From Deltaproteobacteria bacterium (GTDB taxonomy: Bacteria > Myxococcota_A > UBA9160 > UBA6930): a stretch of 64,000 nt of DNA. The stretch is taken from contig JAJDAP010000026.1 in NCBI GenBank assembly GCA_029261795.1, positions 62,001 through 126,000 on the forward strand. Reading direction: 5' to 3'. Both the position numbers and the translations under genes were made by a program. Under the pieces are notes generated by a model, which saw only the letters and a program-made list of their open reading frames with translations, was not told the origin of the DNA and did no database searches. Positions 1 through 8,914 of this stretch are shown here, in pieces (within the stretch, counting starts at the first letter, position 1; each line of letters begins with the position of its first letter).

Positions 1-87
1 GGAAAAGGCGTCGATCGATTCGGCGACCGAAACACGGATCCCGCTCTTCCGGAGCAGGTTGGTGAAATCGATGATCTTTTGTTCCAT
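1..87 (-). CDS. VWA (CoxE-like) domain protein, N-terminal fragment
   Basis: Only the first 29 codons lie in the window; the gene runs off the left edge. It starts at an ATG (85-87) and encodes MEQKIIDFTNLLRKSGIRVS followed by VAESIDAF. From memory, this opening is typical of von Willebrand factor A proteins of the CoxE family, which sit next to MoxR ATPases and work with them as metal-dependent adaptor and chaperone pairs. It lies 60 bases downstream of the MoxR gene on the same strand, which supports the call. The MIDAS motif is outside the window, so the domain itself is not seen. Confidence 0.6.
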   Translation of the reverse strand, partial: MEQKIIDFTNLLRKSGIRVSVAESIDAFS

Positions 88-147
88 CGGTTCTTTCTGA
101 CTTCGCTCGGCCCGAACCGTCGCTTGCGACGGAGTTCCGCGCTTCCG

Positions 148-1158
148 CTAGTGCAGCACACCCTTCTTCGGCGGGGCACCCGAGCCGCTCGCGGGCTTCC
201 CAGCCGCTGCGGCCTCGGGTTCGCTCGCGGCGGCGCCCTCTTCCTCGGCCTTGCGCACGATCAAGCGGCCGAGCTCGCTCTGGGCCTTGTTGATATCGCC
301 CTCGTATTTGAGGATGACGTTCAACGTGTCGGACACGATCGATTCGTCGAGCGTGTTCGCGTTCAGCGCGATCAGGGCGCGGGCCCAATCGAGGGTCTCC
401 GCGATCGACGGCGTCTTCTTGAGGTCGAGCTTGCGAAGCCGCTGCATCACGCCGACCAACTCGTCGGCCAGGCGCTGCTCGATGCCCGGCACCTTCGTCG
501 AGAGGATGCGGCACTCGAGCTCTTCGCCGGGGAAATCGATGAAGAGGTGCAGACAGCGGCGCTTCAGGGCATCGCTCATCTCTCGCGCGTCGTTGGAGGT
601 CAGGAAGACGAGCGGCTTGTGGCGCGCTTCGAGGGTGCCGAGTTCGGGCACGGTAACCTGGAAGTCCGAGAGCACCTCGAGCAGGAACGCTTCGAATTCC
701 GGATCGCTCTTGTCGACTTCGTCGATCAATAGCAGGGAGGGATCCTCGGCCTGGATCGCGTGGAGCAGCGGCCGTGCCACGATGAAGCGATCCGAGAAGA
801 AAACACTGTCCTCGCGGCCAACGCGATCGGCGGCGTCCTGGACCGTGGTCGTCCCCGCCATCGATTCGGCGAACTTCTCCTTCAAGATCTGCGTGTAGAG
901 CAGCTGCTTGGAGTACTCCCACTCGTAGAGGGCCTTGGCTTCGTCGAGGCCCTCGTAGCACTGCAGACGAATCAGCGGCCGCCCGGTCGCCGCGGCCACG
1001 ACCTTGGCCAGCTCGGTCTTGCCGACGCCCGCGGGCCCTTCGACGAGAACCGGCTTCTCGAGTTTCTCGGCCAGGTACACGACCGTGGCGATGTCCTTGC
1101 CACAGATGTAGTCCTGCTCGCCTAACTGCTGGATGACGTCATCGACGCTCTCGAACAT
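148..1158 (-). CDS. MoxR-family AAA+ ATPase
   Basis: A 336-residue AAA+ ATPase of the MoxR type. The Walker A motif GPAGVGKTEL lies near residue 41, Walker B LLLIDEVDKSD near residue 145, and a sensor-1 region (FLTSND) near residue 185. MoxR proteins are cytoplasmic chaperone-like ATPases that help mature or activate partner complexes together with VWA proteins, and such a partner begins just downstream. The C-terminal 25 residues are an Ala/Pro/Gly-rich tail ending KKGVLH, probably disordered. It follows ribBA with a 12-base gap, so the two are probably co-transcribed although functionally unrelated. The specific client cannot be told from sequence. Confidence 0.9.
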   Translation of the reverse strand: MFESVDDVIQQLGEQDYICGKDIATVVYLAEKLEKPVLVEGPAGVGKTELAKVVAAATGRPLIRLQCYEGLDEAKALYEWEYSKQLLYTQILKEKFAESMAGTTTVQDAADRVGREDSVFFSDRFIVARPLLHAIQAEDPSLLLIDEVDKSDPEFEAFLLEVLSDFQVTVPELGTLEARHKPLVFLTSNDAREMSDALKRRCLHLFIDFPGEELECRILSTKVPGIEQRLADELVGVMQRLRKLDLKKTPSIAETLDWARALIALNANTLDESIVSDTLNVILKYEGDINKAQSELGRLIVRKAEEEGAAASEPEAAAAGKPASGSGAPPKKGVLH

Positions 1159-1170
1159 CTCCGCTCCTAA

Positions 1171-2442
1171 CTAACTCATCAAATGAAGGACGTGACCGAG
1201 TTTCTCTTTCTTCGTCCGGAGATACTCGAAGTTCTTCTCGTTGGGTTCAATCTCGAGCGGCACACGCTCGACGATGGTCAGGCCGTAGCCCTCGACACCG
1301 GCGCGCTTGCCGGGGTTGTTCGTGATCATGCGCATCTTGCGTACGCCGAGATCGTGGAGGATCTGGGCGCCGACGCCGTAGTCGCGCTGGTCGGCGGCGA
1401 AACCGAGTCGCTCGTTCGCCTGCACGGTGTCGAGGCCTTCGGAATCCTGCAGGCCGTAGGCCTCGATCTTCGCCTTCAAGCCGATGCCGCGGCCCTCCTG
1501 GCGCATGTAGAGGATGATGCCTCGGCCCTCTTCCTCGATCATCTTCATCGCGGCATCGAGCTGCTCGCCACAATCGCAGCGCAGCGAGCCGAAGGCATCG
1601 CCGGTCAGGCATTCGCTATGGACCCGCACGAGCACCTCGTGCTCCTCGCTGATCTCGCCCTTCACCAGTGCCATGTGGTCGACGTGGTCGATCTGGTTCT
1701 CGTAGACGATCGCGCGGAAGTCGCCGCCGAACTGGGTGGGAAGCGTCGCCTCGCTTGCGGCGCGGACGAGCTTCTCCTTCTTGAGCCGGTACTCGATCAG
1801 GTCCGCAATGGTCACGATCTTCAGCGCGTGCGTGCGCGCGAACTCGACCAGGTCCGGCATGCGGGCCATGGTGCCATCGTCGTTCATCACTTCGCAGATC
1901 ACGCCCGCCGGCTTCAAGCCGGCCAGCCGCGCCAGATCGACGGAACCCTCGGTCTGTCCGGCGCGACGCAACACGCCGCCCTTGCGGGCGCGCAGCGGAA
2001 ACACATGACCCGGCCTCGCGATGTCGTGGGGCCGCGCGTCCTCGGCGATGGCGGTCTTGATCGTGTGCGAGCGGTCGGCCGCCGAGATGCCCGTGGTAAC
2101 CCCTTCGCGCGCCTCGATCGAGATCGTGAAGGCAGTACCGAAGCCAGCCGAGTTCTCGGAATCCGGAACCATCATGCCGAGGTGGAGCCGCTCGAGTTGT
2201 GCCTCGGTCATCGGCAGACAGATGAGCCCGCGGCCGAACCTGGCCATGAAGTTCACGGCTTCGGGCGTGACGAGTTCGGCGGCCATGCACAGGTCGCCTT
2301 CGTTCTCGCGGTCCTCGTCATCGACCAGGATCACCATCTTGCCTGCGCGAATATCATCCAGCGCCGACTCGATGGAGACCAGAACGTCGCTCTGATCTGC
2401 AGGCAAGGGCGTCGGCGTCTGCGTCTTGGGGGGAGCGGTCAT
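1171..2442 (-). CDS. ribBA: Bifunctional DHBP synthase / GTP cyclohydrolase II
   Basis: A 423-residue fusion enzyme for the two entry steps of riboflavin synthesis. The N-terminal RibB half (about residues 22-225) makes 3,4-dihydroxy-2-butanone 4-phosphate from ribulose 5-phosphate; it carries the acidic motif [11 protein letters not shown] and the RPGHVFPL motif. The C-terminal RibA half (about 230-423) opens the GTP ring; the zinc-binding cysteines lie in [17 protein letters not shown], followed by RQEGRGIGL. Length matches the usual fused form. A sigma70-like promoter is visible about 90 bases upstream. No FMN riboswitch consensus is present in the leader, so regulation by FMN at this site is not indicated. 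Confidence 0.96.
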   Translation of the reverse strand: MTAPPKTQTPTPLPADQSDVLVSIESALDDIRAGKMVILVDDEDRENEGDLCMAAELVTPEAVNFMARFGRGLICLPMTEAQLERLHLGMMVPDSENSAGFGTAFTISIEAREGVTTGISAADRSHTIKTAIAEDARPHDIARPGHVFPLRARKGGVLRRAGQTEGSVDLARLAGLKPAGVICEVMNDDGTMARMPDLVEFARTHALKIVTIADLIEYRLKKEKLVRAASEATLPTQFGGDFRAIVYENQIDHVDHMALVKGEISEEHEVLVRVHSECLTGDAFGSLRCDCGEQLDAAMKMIEEEGRGIILYMRQEGRGIGLKAKIEAYGLQDSEGLDTVQANERLGFAADQRDYGVGAQILHDLGVRKMRMITNNPGKRAGVEGYGLTIVERVPLEIEPNEKNFEYLRTKKEKLGHVLHLMS

Positions 2443-2529
2443 GGGGGGCAGTCCCTCTTACCGTGCGGACCGCGAGGGCGATTCCGCCGGCGGGTCGGGC
2501 GCAAGGTTGGATCGACGTGCGATGGCGGG

Positions 2530-2558
2530 ACTCTACTTTTGGTTGACTCGGGTGTCAA
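2530..2558 (-). promoter_or_regulatory. Sigma70-type promoter for ribBA-moxR
   Basis: On the minus strand TTGACA (2553-2558) is followed after exactly 17 bases by TAGAGT (2530-2535). The -35 is a perfect consensus and the -10 keeps TA-first and T-last. The predicted start near 2523 gives a leader of roughly 80 bases before ribBA. The call rests on consensus and position only. Confidence 0.65.
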
Positions 2559-2746
2559 ACTGCGAGATCCGGGGAAACTGTTGAAGTACGCGGAGTTGCA
2601 GCCGTATCGCGAGCCCGGGCGCTCGTCGCGGTTCACGAATACGAGCATCCCTGATGCTATGCACACGTCGATTTTCCAGCCGGGATCGCCCGACTCGTTC
2701 GACCTTTCGAGCGGCGAGTTGGCGGAGTTTGCGGGATGGTGCCGGG
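2559..2746. other. Intergenic spacer, no gene recognised
   Basis: With the ribBA leader this makes a 304-base gap between ribBA and the CoA transferase. I see no convincing coding frame, no FMN-riboswitch core and no clear terminator. A 31-codon plus-strand frame (2659-2754) exists but has no ribosome binding site and resembles nothing I know. Confidence 0.5.
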
Positions 2747-3964
2747 CTAGGTGACGGCGCCTGCGGCCTTCAGCGCCAGGATGGCGTCCCAGTCGTAGCC
2801 GAGTTCCTCGAGGATCTCGTCGCCGTGCTCATTGAACTCGGGCGAGCGCGCGGTCTCCGTCGGCGCCTCGTCGAACTGGACAGGGCTTGCCGCCAGTTCG
2901 AACCGCACGCCTTCCCGGGTTTCTGTCGATTGGATGTAACCGTTCGCGCGAACCTGTGGGTCGGCGGCGACTTCCAGTGTGTTCTGCACAGGCGCCCAGG
3001 GGCCACGCAGGGTCGCGAAGCGCTCGGTCCACTCGGCGAGCGTACGCTTCGACATCTCCGCGCCGATCTCGGCGCGGGCTGCCGCGGCGTTGCTCATGAA
3101 CTTCTCGGGCGTATCGAAACGCTCGTCGCTCACGAGGTCTTCGCGACCCAGGTGTTTGCAGAAATCCTCCCAGAACGGATGGCCCTGCAACATCACCATC
3201 GAGATCCAGCGCTTGTCCTGGGTCGGGTACAAGCCGACCAGGGCATTGCCAGGCCCGCCGGCGCCGGTCGGCATGGCCCAGGGCTCACCGGTCTGGAGCG
3301 ACATGGCGACGCCGGCGGCCATCGCCCAGGCGCCAGTGCTGAGCAGCGAGACGTCCACGACCGAGGGTTCTCCGGTGCGTTCGCGCTTGAGTAGGGCCGC
3401 GGCGATGCCACCCGCGATCGTCATGCCCCCGATGGAATCGCCGTAGGCCGGACCCGGCTGGGGAATCACGCCGGGCAGGCCTGCGGGCGTGCAACTTGCC
3501 GCGCTCCCCGCCCGGCACCAGAAGCTCGTCATGTCATAGCCACCGCGGGCGGCGTCCGGCCCCTTGGGTCCGAATGCGGTTCCTCGCGCGTAGATCAGCT
3601 TGGGATTGTGGGCTCGCAGCGCTTCGACACCGATCTGGAGTTTCTCGAGTACGTGCGGGAGTTTGTTGGTCAGGAAGACGTCGGAAGTCTTGACCAGTGC
3701 ATGAAGCACCTCGAGGCCCTCGGGCGTCTGCAGATCGAGCCCGATCGACTTCTTGCCACGATTCGAGTGTTCGAGAATGACGTGGACGCCTTTCGATAGA
3801 TCGATCACACCCGTCCGCGCAAGTGCCCGCATCGCGTCGCCGCGCACCGCGTGCTCGACCTTGATCACCTCGGCTCCCCAGTCCGAGAGAACGGCCGAAG
3901 CCGCCGGCACGAACGTGTGCTCGGCCACCTCGAGAATCCGGATCCCCTTCATGACGTCAGTCAT
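2747..3964 (-). CDS. CaiB/BaiF-family (class III) CoA transferase
   Basis: A 405-residue protein matching the family III CoA transferases, which move CoA between carboxylic acids through an aspartyl-CoA thioester. The N-terminus (IRILEVAEHTFVPAASAVLSD) carries the family nucleotide-binding start, and the catalytic Asp lies in GGYDMTSFW near residue 143. Length is normal. A good ribosome binding site (GGGAGG) precedes the ATG at 3964. The gene is followed after 60 bases by an SDR on the same strand. The acyl substrate is unknown; racemase members such as AMACR belong to the same superfamily and cannot be excluded. Confidence 0.9.
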   Translation of the reverse strand: MTDVMKGIRILEVAEHTFVPAASAVLSDWGAEVIKVEHAVRGDAMRALARTGVIDLSKGVHVILEHSNRGKKSIGLDLQTPEGLEVLHALVKTSDVFLTNKLPHVLEKLQIGVEALRAHNPKLIYARGTAFGPKGPDAARGGYDMTSFWCRAGSAASCTPAGLPGVIPQPGPAYGDSIGGMTIAGGIAAALLKRERTGEPSVVDVSLLSTGAWAMAAGVAMSLQTGEPWAMPTGAGGPGNALVGLYPTQDKRWISMVMLQGHPFWEDFCKHLGREDLVSDERFDTPEKFMSNAAAARAEIGAEMSKRTLAEWTERFATLRGPWAPVQNTLEVAADPQVRANGYIQSTETREGVRFELAASPVQFDEAPTETARSPEFNEHGDEILEELGYDWDAILALKAAGAVT

Positions 3965-4024
3965 CTTCCATCCTCCCTCTTCAACGCGGCCCTTCAGGTC
4001 GATCGCTTCGGGTGCCTAGCGGAA

Positions 4025-4852
4025 TCAGTCGCCGCCCATGGGCGGCGGAGCGGGCGGTTTGATCGCGCCGGTCATCATTCCGCCAGCGCCCCCACCATCG
4101 GTGTAGAGATTTTCGCCCGAGACATAGCTTGCGGCATCGCTATTCAAGAAGGCGAGCGGCCAGCCCTGTTCCTCCGGCGTGGAATTGCGACCGATCGGTT
4201 TCGGGTAGTTGTCCATGAACGCCTTGCCCGCGACTTCGATGAAGGCCGGCATCATCGGCGTATCCGTCGGGCCCGGGCTGATGCAGTTGAGCCGAATGCC
4301 CGTCTCGGGCGTCAGGCTGGCGGCGCGACGGATCGTCCACAGGATCGTGGCCATCTTGGAGAACGTGTAGCCCTCGATCTGATCGGAGCGCTCCTCGACC
4401 CAGGCGCGGGCGGCGACGGGATCTTCCAGGTCGAGCAGCGGGTTCAACTGCTCCGCCGCCATCTGATAGGCCATGCCCGCCGAAGACGAGATCGACACGA
4501 TGGCGCCATCTCTCGGCATCCGGGCCGCGCAACACTCGGCGGTGTAGCGCATGCCGATGAAGTTCACGCCGACGACATCGACGGGAGCGAAGGTTCCCGG
4601 CAGGCCCGCGCAGTAGAAGAGCCGATCGATCGGGCCGGCTCCTGCCACTTCGGAGACGAGCTCCGCGATGGCAACAGGATCACGAAGATCGACCTCGTGA
4701 AAGGCCTGGAAATCGAAGGCCGGTCGCTTGAGATCGACCGCGACCACCTCGGCACCGAGGCTGCGTACGATCTTGGCGGCGGCCTCGCCCATCCCGGAAT
4801 AACAACCGGTGATCAGGACGCGTTTGCCAGCGTAGGAAAAGAGGTTCTTCAC
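4025..4852 (-). CDS. SDR-family oxidoreductase
   Basis: A 275-residue short-chain dehydrogenase/reductase. The NAD(P)-binding signature is GCYSGMG near residue 16, a variant of TGxxxGxG; the active-site Ser is in SISSSAG and the catalytic YxxxK is YTFSK. The start is GTG at 4852, supported by GGAGG seven bases upstream. A Gly/Pro-rich C-terminal tail (about 20 residues) extends beyond the usual fold. Its place beside a CoA transferase suggests an acyl or hydroxysteroid-like substrate, but that is inference. Confidence 0.88.
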   Translation of the reverse strand: MKNLFSYAGKRVLITGCYSGMGEAAAKIVRSLGAEVVAVDLKRPAFDFQAFHEVDLRDPVAIAELVSEVAGAGPIDRLFYCAGLPGTFAPVDVVGVNFIGMRYTAECCAARMPRDGAIVSISSSAGMAYQMAAEQLNPLLDLEDPVAARAWVEERSDQIEGYTFSKMATILWTIRRAASLTPETGIRLNCISPGPTDTPMMPAFIEVAGKAFMDNYPKPIGRNSTPEEQGWPLAFLNSDAASYVSGENLYTDGGGAGGMMTGAIKPPAPPPMGGD

Positions 4853-4898
4853 GAACGGCCCTCCGAAGTGGGCCTCCTACGGTACCGGCAGCCGGCGA

Positions 4899-5546
4899 CT
4901 ATCCCAAATTCGAGAGGACGCCCTTCAGGAAGTCCTCTTCGGAGACGCCGAACTTCGCCTCGAACTGGTGCTTCTCATCGAGGAAGCGATAGCTGCGTCG
5001 CAGTAGTTCGCGGAAGGTCTCGATGACCCCCTCGCCCGTCGTCGCGACGCCCGGGAAGGTCGGAATGTCGCCCCAGGCCGCCCGGATCTCCTCCAGGGGT
5101 TTCACGTCGGGGAGATCGCGCTTGTTGAACTGGATGACCTTGGGAATCGCGTCGAAGTCGATCCCGTTCGATTTCAGGTTCGCTTCCATGTCCCGCCACG
5201 AGTAGGCATTGGCGCTCGCCGAGGACTTCTGGCTGTCGGCGATGAAGACGACTCCATCCGAACCTGCCAGCACGACCTTGCGCGTGCTCTTGTGCATCAC
5301 CTGGCCGGGCACGGTAAAGAGCTTGATCTTGACCGCGAAGCCGTTCTGCGTGCCGAACGAGACGGGCAGGAAGTCGAAGTAGAGCGTCCGGTCGTCGGTG
5401 GTATCGAGCGTGACCATCTTGCCGCGTGCGGCAGGGTCGAGCAGTTCATGCAGCTTCTGGAGATTCGTGGTCTTGCCCGATAGTGCCGGCCCGTAGTAGA
5501 CGAGCTTCAGCACGATCTCTCGGCCGGCCATGTTGATCTGCACCAT
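4899..5546 (-). CDS. MglA-like small Ras-family GTPase
   Basis: A 215-residue Ras-like GTPase of the MglA group, which controls cell polarity and motility in Myxococcus and related bacteria. Seen: the P-loop GPALSGKTTN, the G3 region TVPGQV (MglA-type rather than DxxG), and NKRD for guanine specificity. The ATG at 5546 is chosen because GGAG lies nine bases upstream and because MglA homologues begin at about this point; a longer reading from 5699 would add 51 atypical residues. The last 30 or so residues (EAKFGVSEEDFLKGVLSNLG) extend past M. xanthus MglA. No MglB/roadblock partner is next to it, so the GAP must be encoded elsewhere or differ. Confidence 0.88.
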   Translation of the reverse strand: MVQINMAGREIVLKLVYYGPALSGKTTNLQKLHELLDPAARGKMVTLDTTDDRTLYFDFLPVSFGTQNGFAVKIKLFTVPGQVMHKSTRKVVLAGSDGVVFIADSQKSSASANAYSWRDMEANLKSNGIDFDAIPKVIQFNKRDLPDVKPLEEIRAAWGDIPTFPGVATTGEGVIETFRELLRRSYRFLDEKHQFEAKFGVSEEDFLKGVLSNLG

Positions 5547-5702
5547 CGAATACTTCTCCGGCTGGACCCGCCCAGCGTTGCGCGGGAGCCAACGAAATTC
5601 TCTTCGGCAGATCGGTGCGGTTCGTTGAGAGCTGTGGTGTGAGATCGGGCGCTGATCCTGCGCCTTCGGAGTCCCCACGGGGAAATCGGACTCCGGCACT
5701 CG

Positions 5703-6662
5703 CTACTTCGCCTGGAAGGCCGCCAACAGCTCGCGGGCAGCCGCCGCCGGTGTCGTCTTTTGGGCCTCCACTTCCGCCTCGAGCCGCCCGACGTCGGCGG
5801 AAACGGCCGGGTTTTCGCGAAAGACCCGCTTCAGGCCCTCCTCCACCAGCGTCCACATCCATTCCCTCGCCTGGCTGCGACGGCGCGCCGCGAGTTCGCC
5901 ACTGGCCTCGAGTGCGGCACGATGCGCGAGCACCGTCTGCCAGACCTCGGGAACCCCGGCCCCGGTCAGCGCGCTCGCGGTCAGGACGCGCGGCTTCCAG
6001 GCGGGCGAAGTCGGCCGCAGCAGCTGGAGCGCCTGTTGATGCTCGTTTCGCGTGCGCTCGGCCAGCGGGAGTTGATCGCCATCAGCCTTGTTGACGATCA
6101 GGGCATCGGCGAGTTCGAGCGCACCCTTCTTGATTCCCTGCAGCTCGTCGCCGGCACCGGGCTGGAGCAGCACCGCGAAGAAATCGACCATCGACCGCAC
6201 GGCCACTTCGCTCTGCCCGATCCCGACCGTCTCGACGATCACGACGTCATGGCCAGCCGCCTCGCATAGCAACATCGCCTCACGTGTCCGGTGAGCGACA
6301 CCCCCGAGCGCACCGCCGGACGGCGACGGCCGGATGAAGGCGCGCTCATTCTGGGCCAGGCGTTCCATCCGGGTCTTGTCGCCGAGGATGCTCCCCCCGG
6401 TCACGGGGCTCGACGGATCGACCGCCAGCACCGCCACACGATGTCCCGCTTCGATCAGCGACAAGCCGAGGGTCTCGATGAACGTGCTCTTGCCGACACC
6501 CGGCGGCCCGGTGAGACCGACGCGAACGCCGTGGCCGGTCTCCGAGACCAGCCCCTCCAGGATCGCCTGCCCCCGCACCTGGTGCTCGGGGCGCGTCGAC
6601 TCGATCGCCGTGATCGCCTGGGCGAGCGCACGCCGATCTCCCGCCAGGATCGCACGACGCAC
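5703..6662 (-). CDS. meaB: Methylmalonyl-CoA mutase-associated GTPase MeaB
   Basis: A 319-residue G3E-type P-loop GTPase that loads and protects the adenosylcobalamin cofactor of methylmalonyl-CoA mutase. Walker A is GPPGVGKSTF near residue 55; Walker B is the VDPSSP region; ETVGIGQSE and NKAD (guanine specificity) follow. It lies 44 bases downstream of the mutase on the same strand, the classic arrangement. The assigned start is GTG at 6662. The open frame continues upstream ([19 protein letters not shown]) without a better start codon, so the true N-terminus may be slightly longer. Confidence 0.95.
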   Translation of the reverse strand: MRRAILAGDRRALAQAITAIESTRPEHQVRGQAILEGLVSETGHGVRVGLTGPPGVGKSTFIETLGLSLIEAGHRVAVLAVDPSSPVTGGSILGDKTRMERLAQNERAFIRPSPSGGALGGVAHRTREAMLLCEAAGHDVVIVETVGIGQSEVAVRSMVDFFAVLLQPGAGDELQGIKKGALELADALIVNKADGDQLPLAERTRNEHQQALQLLRPTSPAWKPRVLTASALTGAGVPEVWQTVLAHRAALEASGELAARRRSQAREWMWTLVEEGLKRVFRENPAVSADVGRLEAEVEAQKTTPAAAARELLAAFQAK

Positions 6663-6706
6663 TGCGACGGGATCGCTCTCGGGCGTGATGTCGGCCGGGC
6701 TCAGGG

Positions 6707-8842
6707 TCAGGCCCGCTTTCGCTCGCGCACCACCTGAAGCACGGCGCGCGCGGACTTGGGAATCGGCGTGCCCGGGCCGAAGATCCCGGCGACGCCCTTC
6801 TCGCGTAGGAACTCGTAATCCTGGGGCGGAATGATGCCGCCGACCACCACCGCGATGTCGGACGCGCCCTTTTCGGCCAACGCCTCGACCAGGGCCGGCA
6901 CCAGCGTCTTGTGGCCGGCTGCCTGGCTCGAGACGCCCACGACGTGGACGTCGGCGTCGATCGCCTGCTGCGCGGCTTCCTCGGGCGTCTGGAACAGCGG
7001 ACCGACATCGACATCGAAACCCACATCGGCGAAGGCGGTCGAGATGACCTTCACACCTCGGTCGTGACCGTCCTGGCCGAGCTTGACCGCGAGCATGCGC
7101 GGACGGCGGCCCTCACTCCGGGCGAAGGCCTCGACCTCCTGACAGATCGAATCGAAATCCTCGTCGCCCCGGTAGACGCTGGCGTAGACACCGGAGACCG
7201 TGCGGATCTCGGCGCGATGACGGGTGTACACCTTCTCCATCGCGTCGGAGATCTCGCCCACCGTCGCGCGCAGCCGGGCCGCCTCGACGGCGGCTTCGAG
7301 CATGTTGCCCTCACCGCTCCCGGCGAGTTCGGTGATCTTGGCGAGCGCTTCCGCCACCTTCGTTTCGTCGCGCGCTGAACGGATCTGCTCGAGTCGACGC
7401 ACCTGGGCATCGCGCACCGCGGTGTTGTCGATATCGCGGACCTCCAGTTGGTCCTCTTCCTCGAGCCGGTACTTGTTGACTCCGACGATGACGTCGTCGC
7501 CGCTATCGATCCGCGCCTGACGCCGCGTCGCGGCCTCTTCGATCCGCAGCTTCGGCATACCCGCCACGATGGCCTTGGTCATGCCACCCAACCCTTCGAC
7601 TTCGTCGATCAGCTCGCCCGCGGCCTGGTAGACCGATTCCGTCAGGCGCTCCATGAAGTACGAGCCACCCCAGGGATCGACCACTGCCGGGATGCCGGAC
7701 TCCTCTTGCAGGATCAGCTGGGTATTTCGGGCGACGCGGGCCGCGGTGTCGGTGGGAAGCGTGACGGCTTCGTCGTATCCGTTGGTGTGCAGCGATTGGG
7801 TACCGCCGAAAACGGCCGCCATCGCCTCGATCGTCGTGCGGACGACGTTATTCATCGGATCCTGCTCGGTGAGCGATGCTCCCGAGGTCTGACAGTGCGT
7901 GCGCAGCATCAGCGATTTCGCCTGCTTCGGCGCGAACTCGGCCCGCATGCGCTCGGCCCAGATCCGTCGGGCGGCGCGCATCTTGGCGATCTCGAGATAG
8001 AAGTTCATCCCGATGCACCAGAAGAACGAGAGCCTGCCTGCAAAGGCGTCGACGTCGAGCCCCTTCGAAAGCGCGGCGCGGACGTAGTCGAGCCCGTCCG
8101 CGATCGTGAAGGCCAGCTCCTGGACCGTGGTCGCTCCGGCTTCCTGCATGTGATAGCCGGAGATCGAGATCGAGTTGAACTTGGGCATCTTCTCGGCCGT
8201 GTACGCGATGATGTCGGCGACCAGCCGCATGCTCGGTTCCGGCGGATAGATGTACGTGTTGCGGACCATGAACTCCTTGAGGATGTCGTTCTGGATCGTC
8301 CCCGCGAGCTTCTCCGTCGGCACGCCCTGCTCTTCACCGGCCACGATGAAGCTCGCCAGGATCGGAATCACGGCACCGTTCATGGTCATCGAGACGGTGA
8401 CCTGATCGAGCGGGATGTCGGCGAACAGGATCTTCATGTCCTCGACGGAGTCGATCGCGACGCCGGCCTTGCCAACATCGCCGGAGACGCGCGGATGGTC
8501 GCTGTCGTAGCCACGGTGGGTGGCGAGATCGAATGCGACCGAGAGGCCCTGCTGGCCGGCCGCAAGGTTCGCCTTGTAGAACGCGTTCGATTCCTCGGCC
8601 GTCGAAAAGCCCGCGTACTGCCGCAGGGTCCAGGCGCGATTCGCGTACATCGTGGCGCGCGGGCCGCGCAGGAACGGGAAGGCGCCGGGCAACGTGTCGA
8701 CCAGCTCGAGACCTTCGAGATCCTCACTCGTGTAGAGCGCCTTCAGCTCCAGGCCATCGGGGCTGGTCCAGACCAGCTCGTCCGGGTTCTTGCCCCGGAG
8801 CTCCTTCTCGGCGAGCTGCTTCCACTGCTTCAGGTCTGCCAT
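6707..8842 (-). CDS. scpA: Methylmalonyl-CoA mutase, large (catalytic + B12) subunit
   Basis: A 711-residue adenosylcobalamin-dependent mutase interconverting methylmalonyl-CoA and succinyl-CoA in propionate metabolism. The TIM-barrel substrate domain carries [13 protein letters not shown] near residue 75; the Tyr there is the residue that marks methylmalonyl-CoA specificity over isobutyryl-CoA. The C-terminal B12 domain (about 580-711) has the base-off cobalamin motif DGHDRG with its lower-axial His. Both domains are in one chain, as in homodimeric or large-subunit MutB-type enzymes; no small subunit gene is adjacent. GAGGAGG precedes the ATG. It is flanked by icmF upstream and meaB downstream. 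Confidence 0.96.
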   Translation of the reverse strand: MADLKQWKQLAEKELRGKNPDELVWTSPDGLELKALYTSEDLEGLELVDTLPGAFPFLRGPRATMYANRAWTLRQYAGFSTAEESNAFYKANLAAGQQGLSVAFDLATHRGYDSDHPRVSGDVGKAGVAIDSVEDMKILFADIPLDQVTVSMTMNGAVIPILASFIVAGEEQGVPTEKLAGTIQNDILKEFMVRNTYIYPPEPSMRLVADIIAYTAEKMPKFNSISISGYHMQEAGATTVQELAFTIADGLDYVRAALSKGLDVDAFAGRLSFFWCIGMNFYLEIAKMRAARRIWAERMRAEFAPKQAKSLMLRTHCQTSGASLTEQDPMNNVVRTTIEAMAAVFGGTQSLHTNGYDEAVTLPTDTAARVARNTQLILQEESGIPAVVDPWGGSYFMERLTESVYQAAGELIDEVEGLGGMTKAIVAGMPKLRIEEAATRRQARIDSGDDVIVGVNKYRLEEEDQLEVRDIDNTAVRDAQVRRLEQIRSARDETKVAEALAKITELAGSGEGNMLEAAVEAARLRATVGEISDAMEKVYTRHRAEIRTVSGVYASVYRGDEDFDSICQEVEAFARSEGRRPRMLAVKLGQDGHDRGVKVISTAFADVGFDVDVGPLFQTPEEAAQQAIDADVHVVGVSSQAAGHKTLVPALVEALAEKGASDIAVVVGGIIPPQDYEFLREKGVAGIFGPGTPIPKSARAVLQVVRERKRA

Positions 8843-8914
8843 CTCGTAATCGCCTCCTCGAGCCTTCCTGGGCGCCCACGGGAGCAGATCGCCGGGAACG
8901 CGAGAGCCTAGCCG

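Noticed and set aside
2443-2746. FMN riboswitch upstream of ribBA
   Set aside because: I looked for the conserved RFN core in the leader and did not find it; only a sigma70-type promoter is visible.
2659-2754. 31-codon plus-strand ORF upstream of the CoA transferase 3' end
   Set aside because: No ribosome binding site, no similarity recognised, and it overlaps the end of the convergent gene.
5547-5699. N-terminal extension of the MglA-like GTPase
   Set aside because: The extra 51 residues are unlike MglA, and a good ribosome binding site sits before the internal ATG at 5546.
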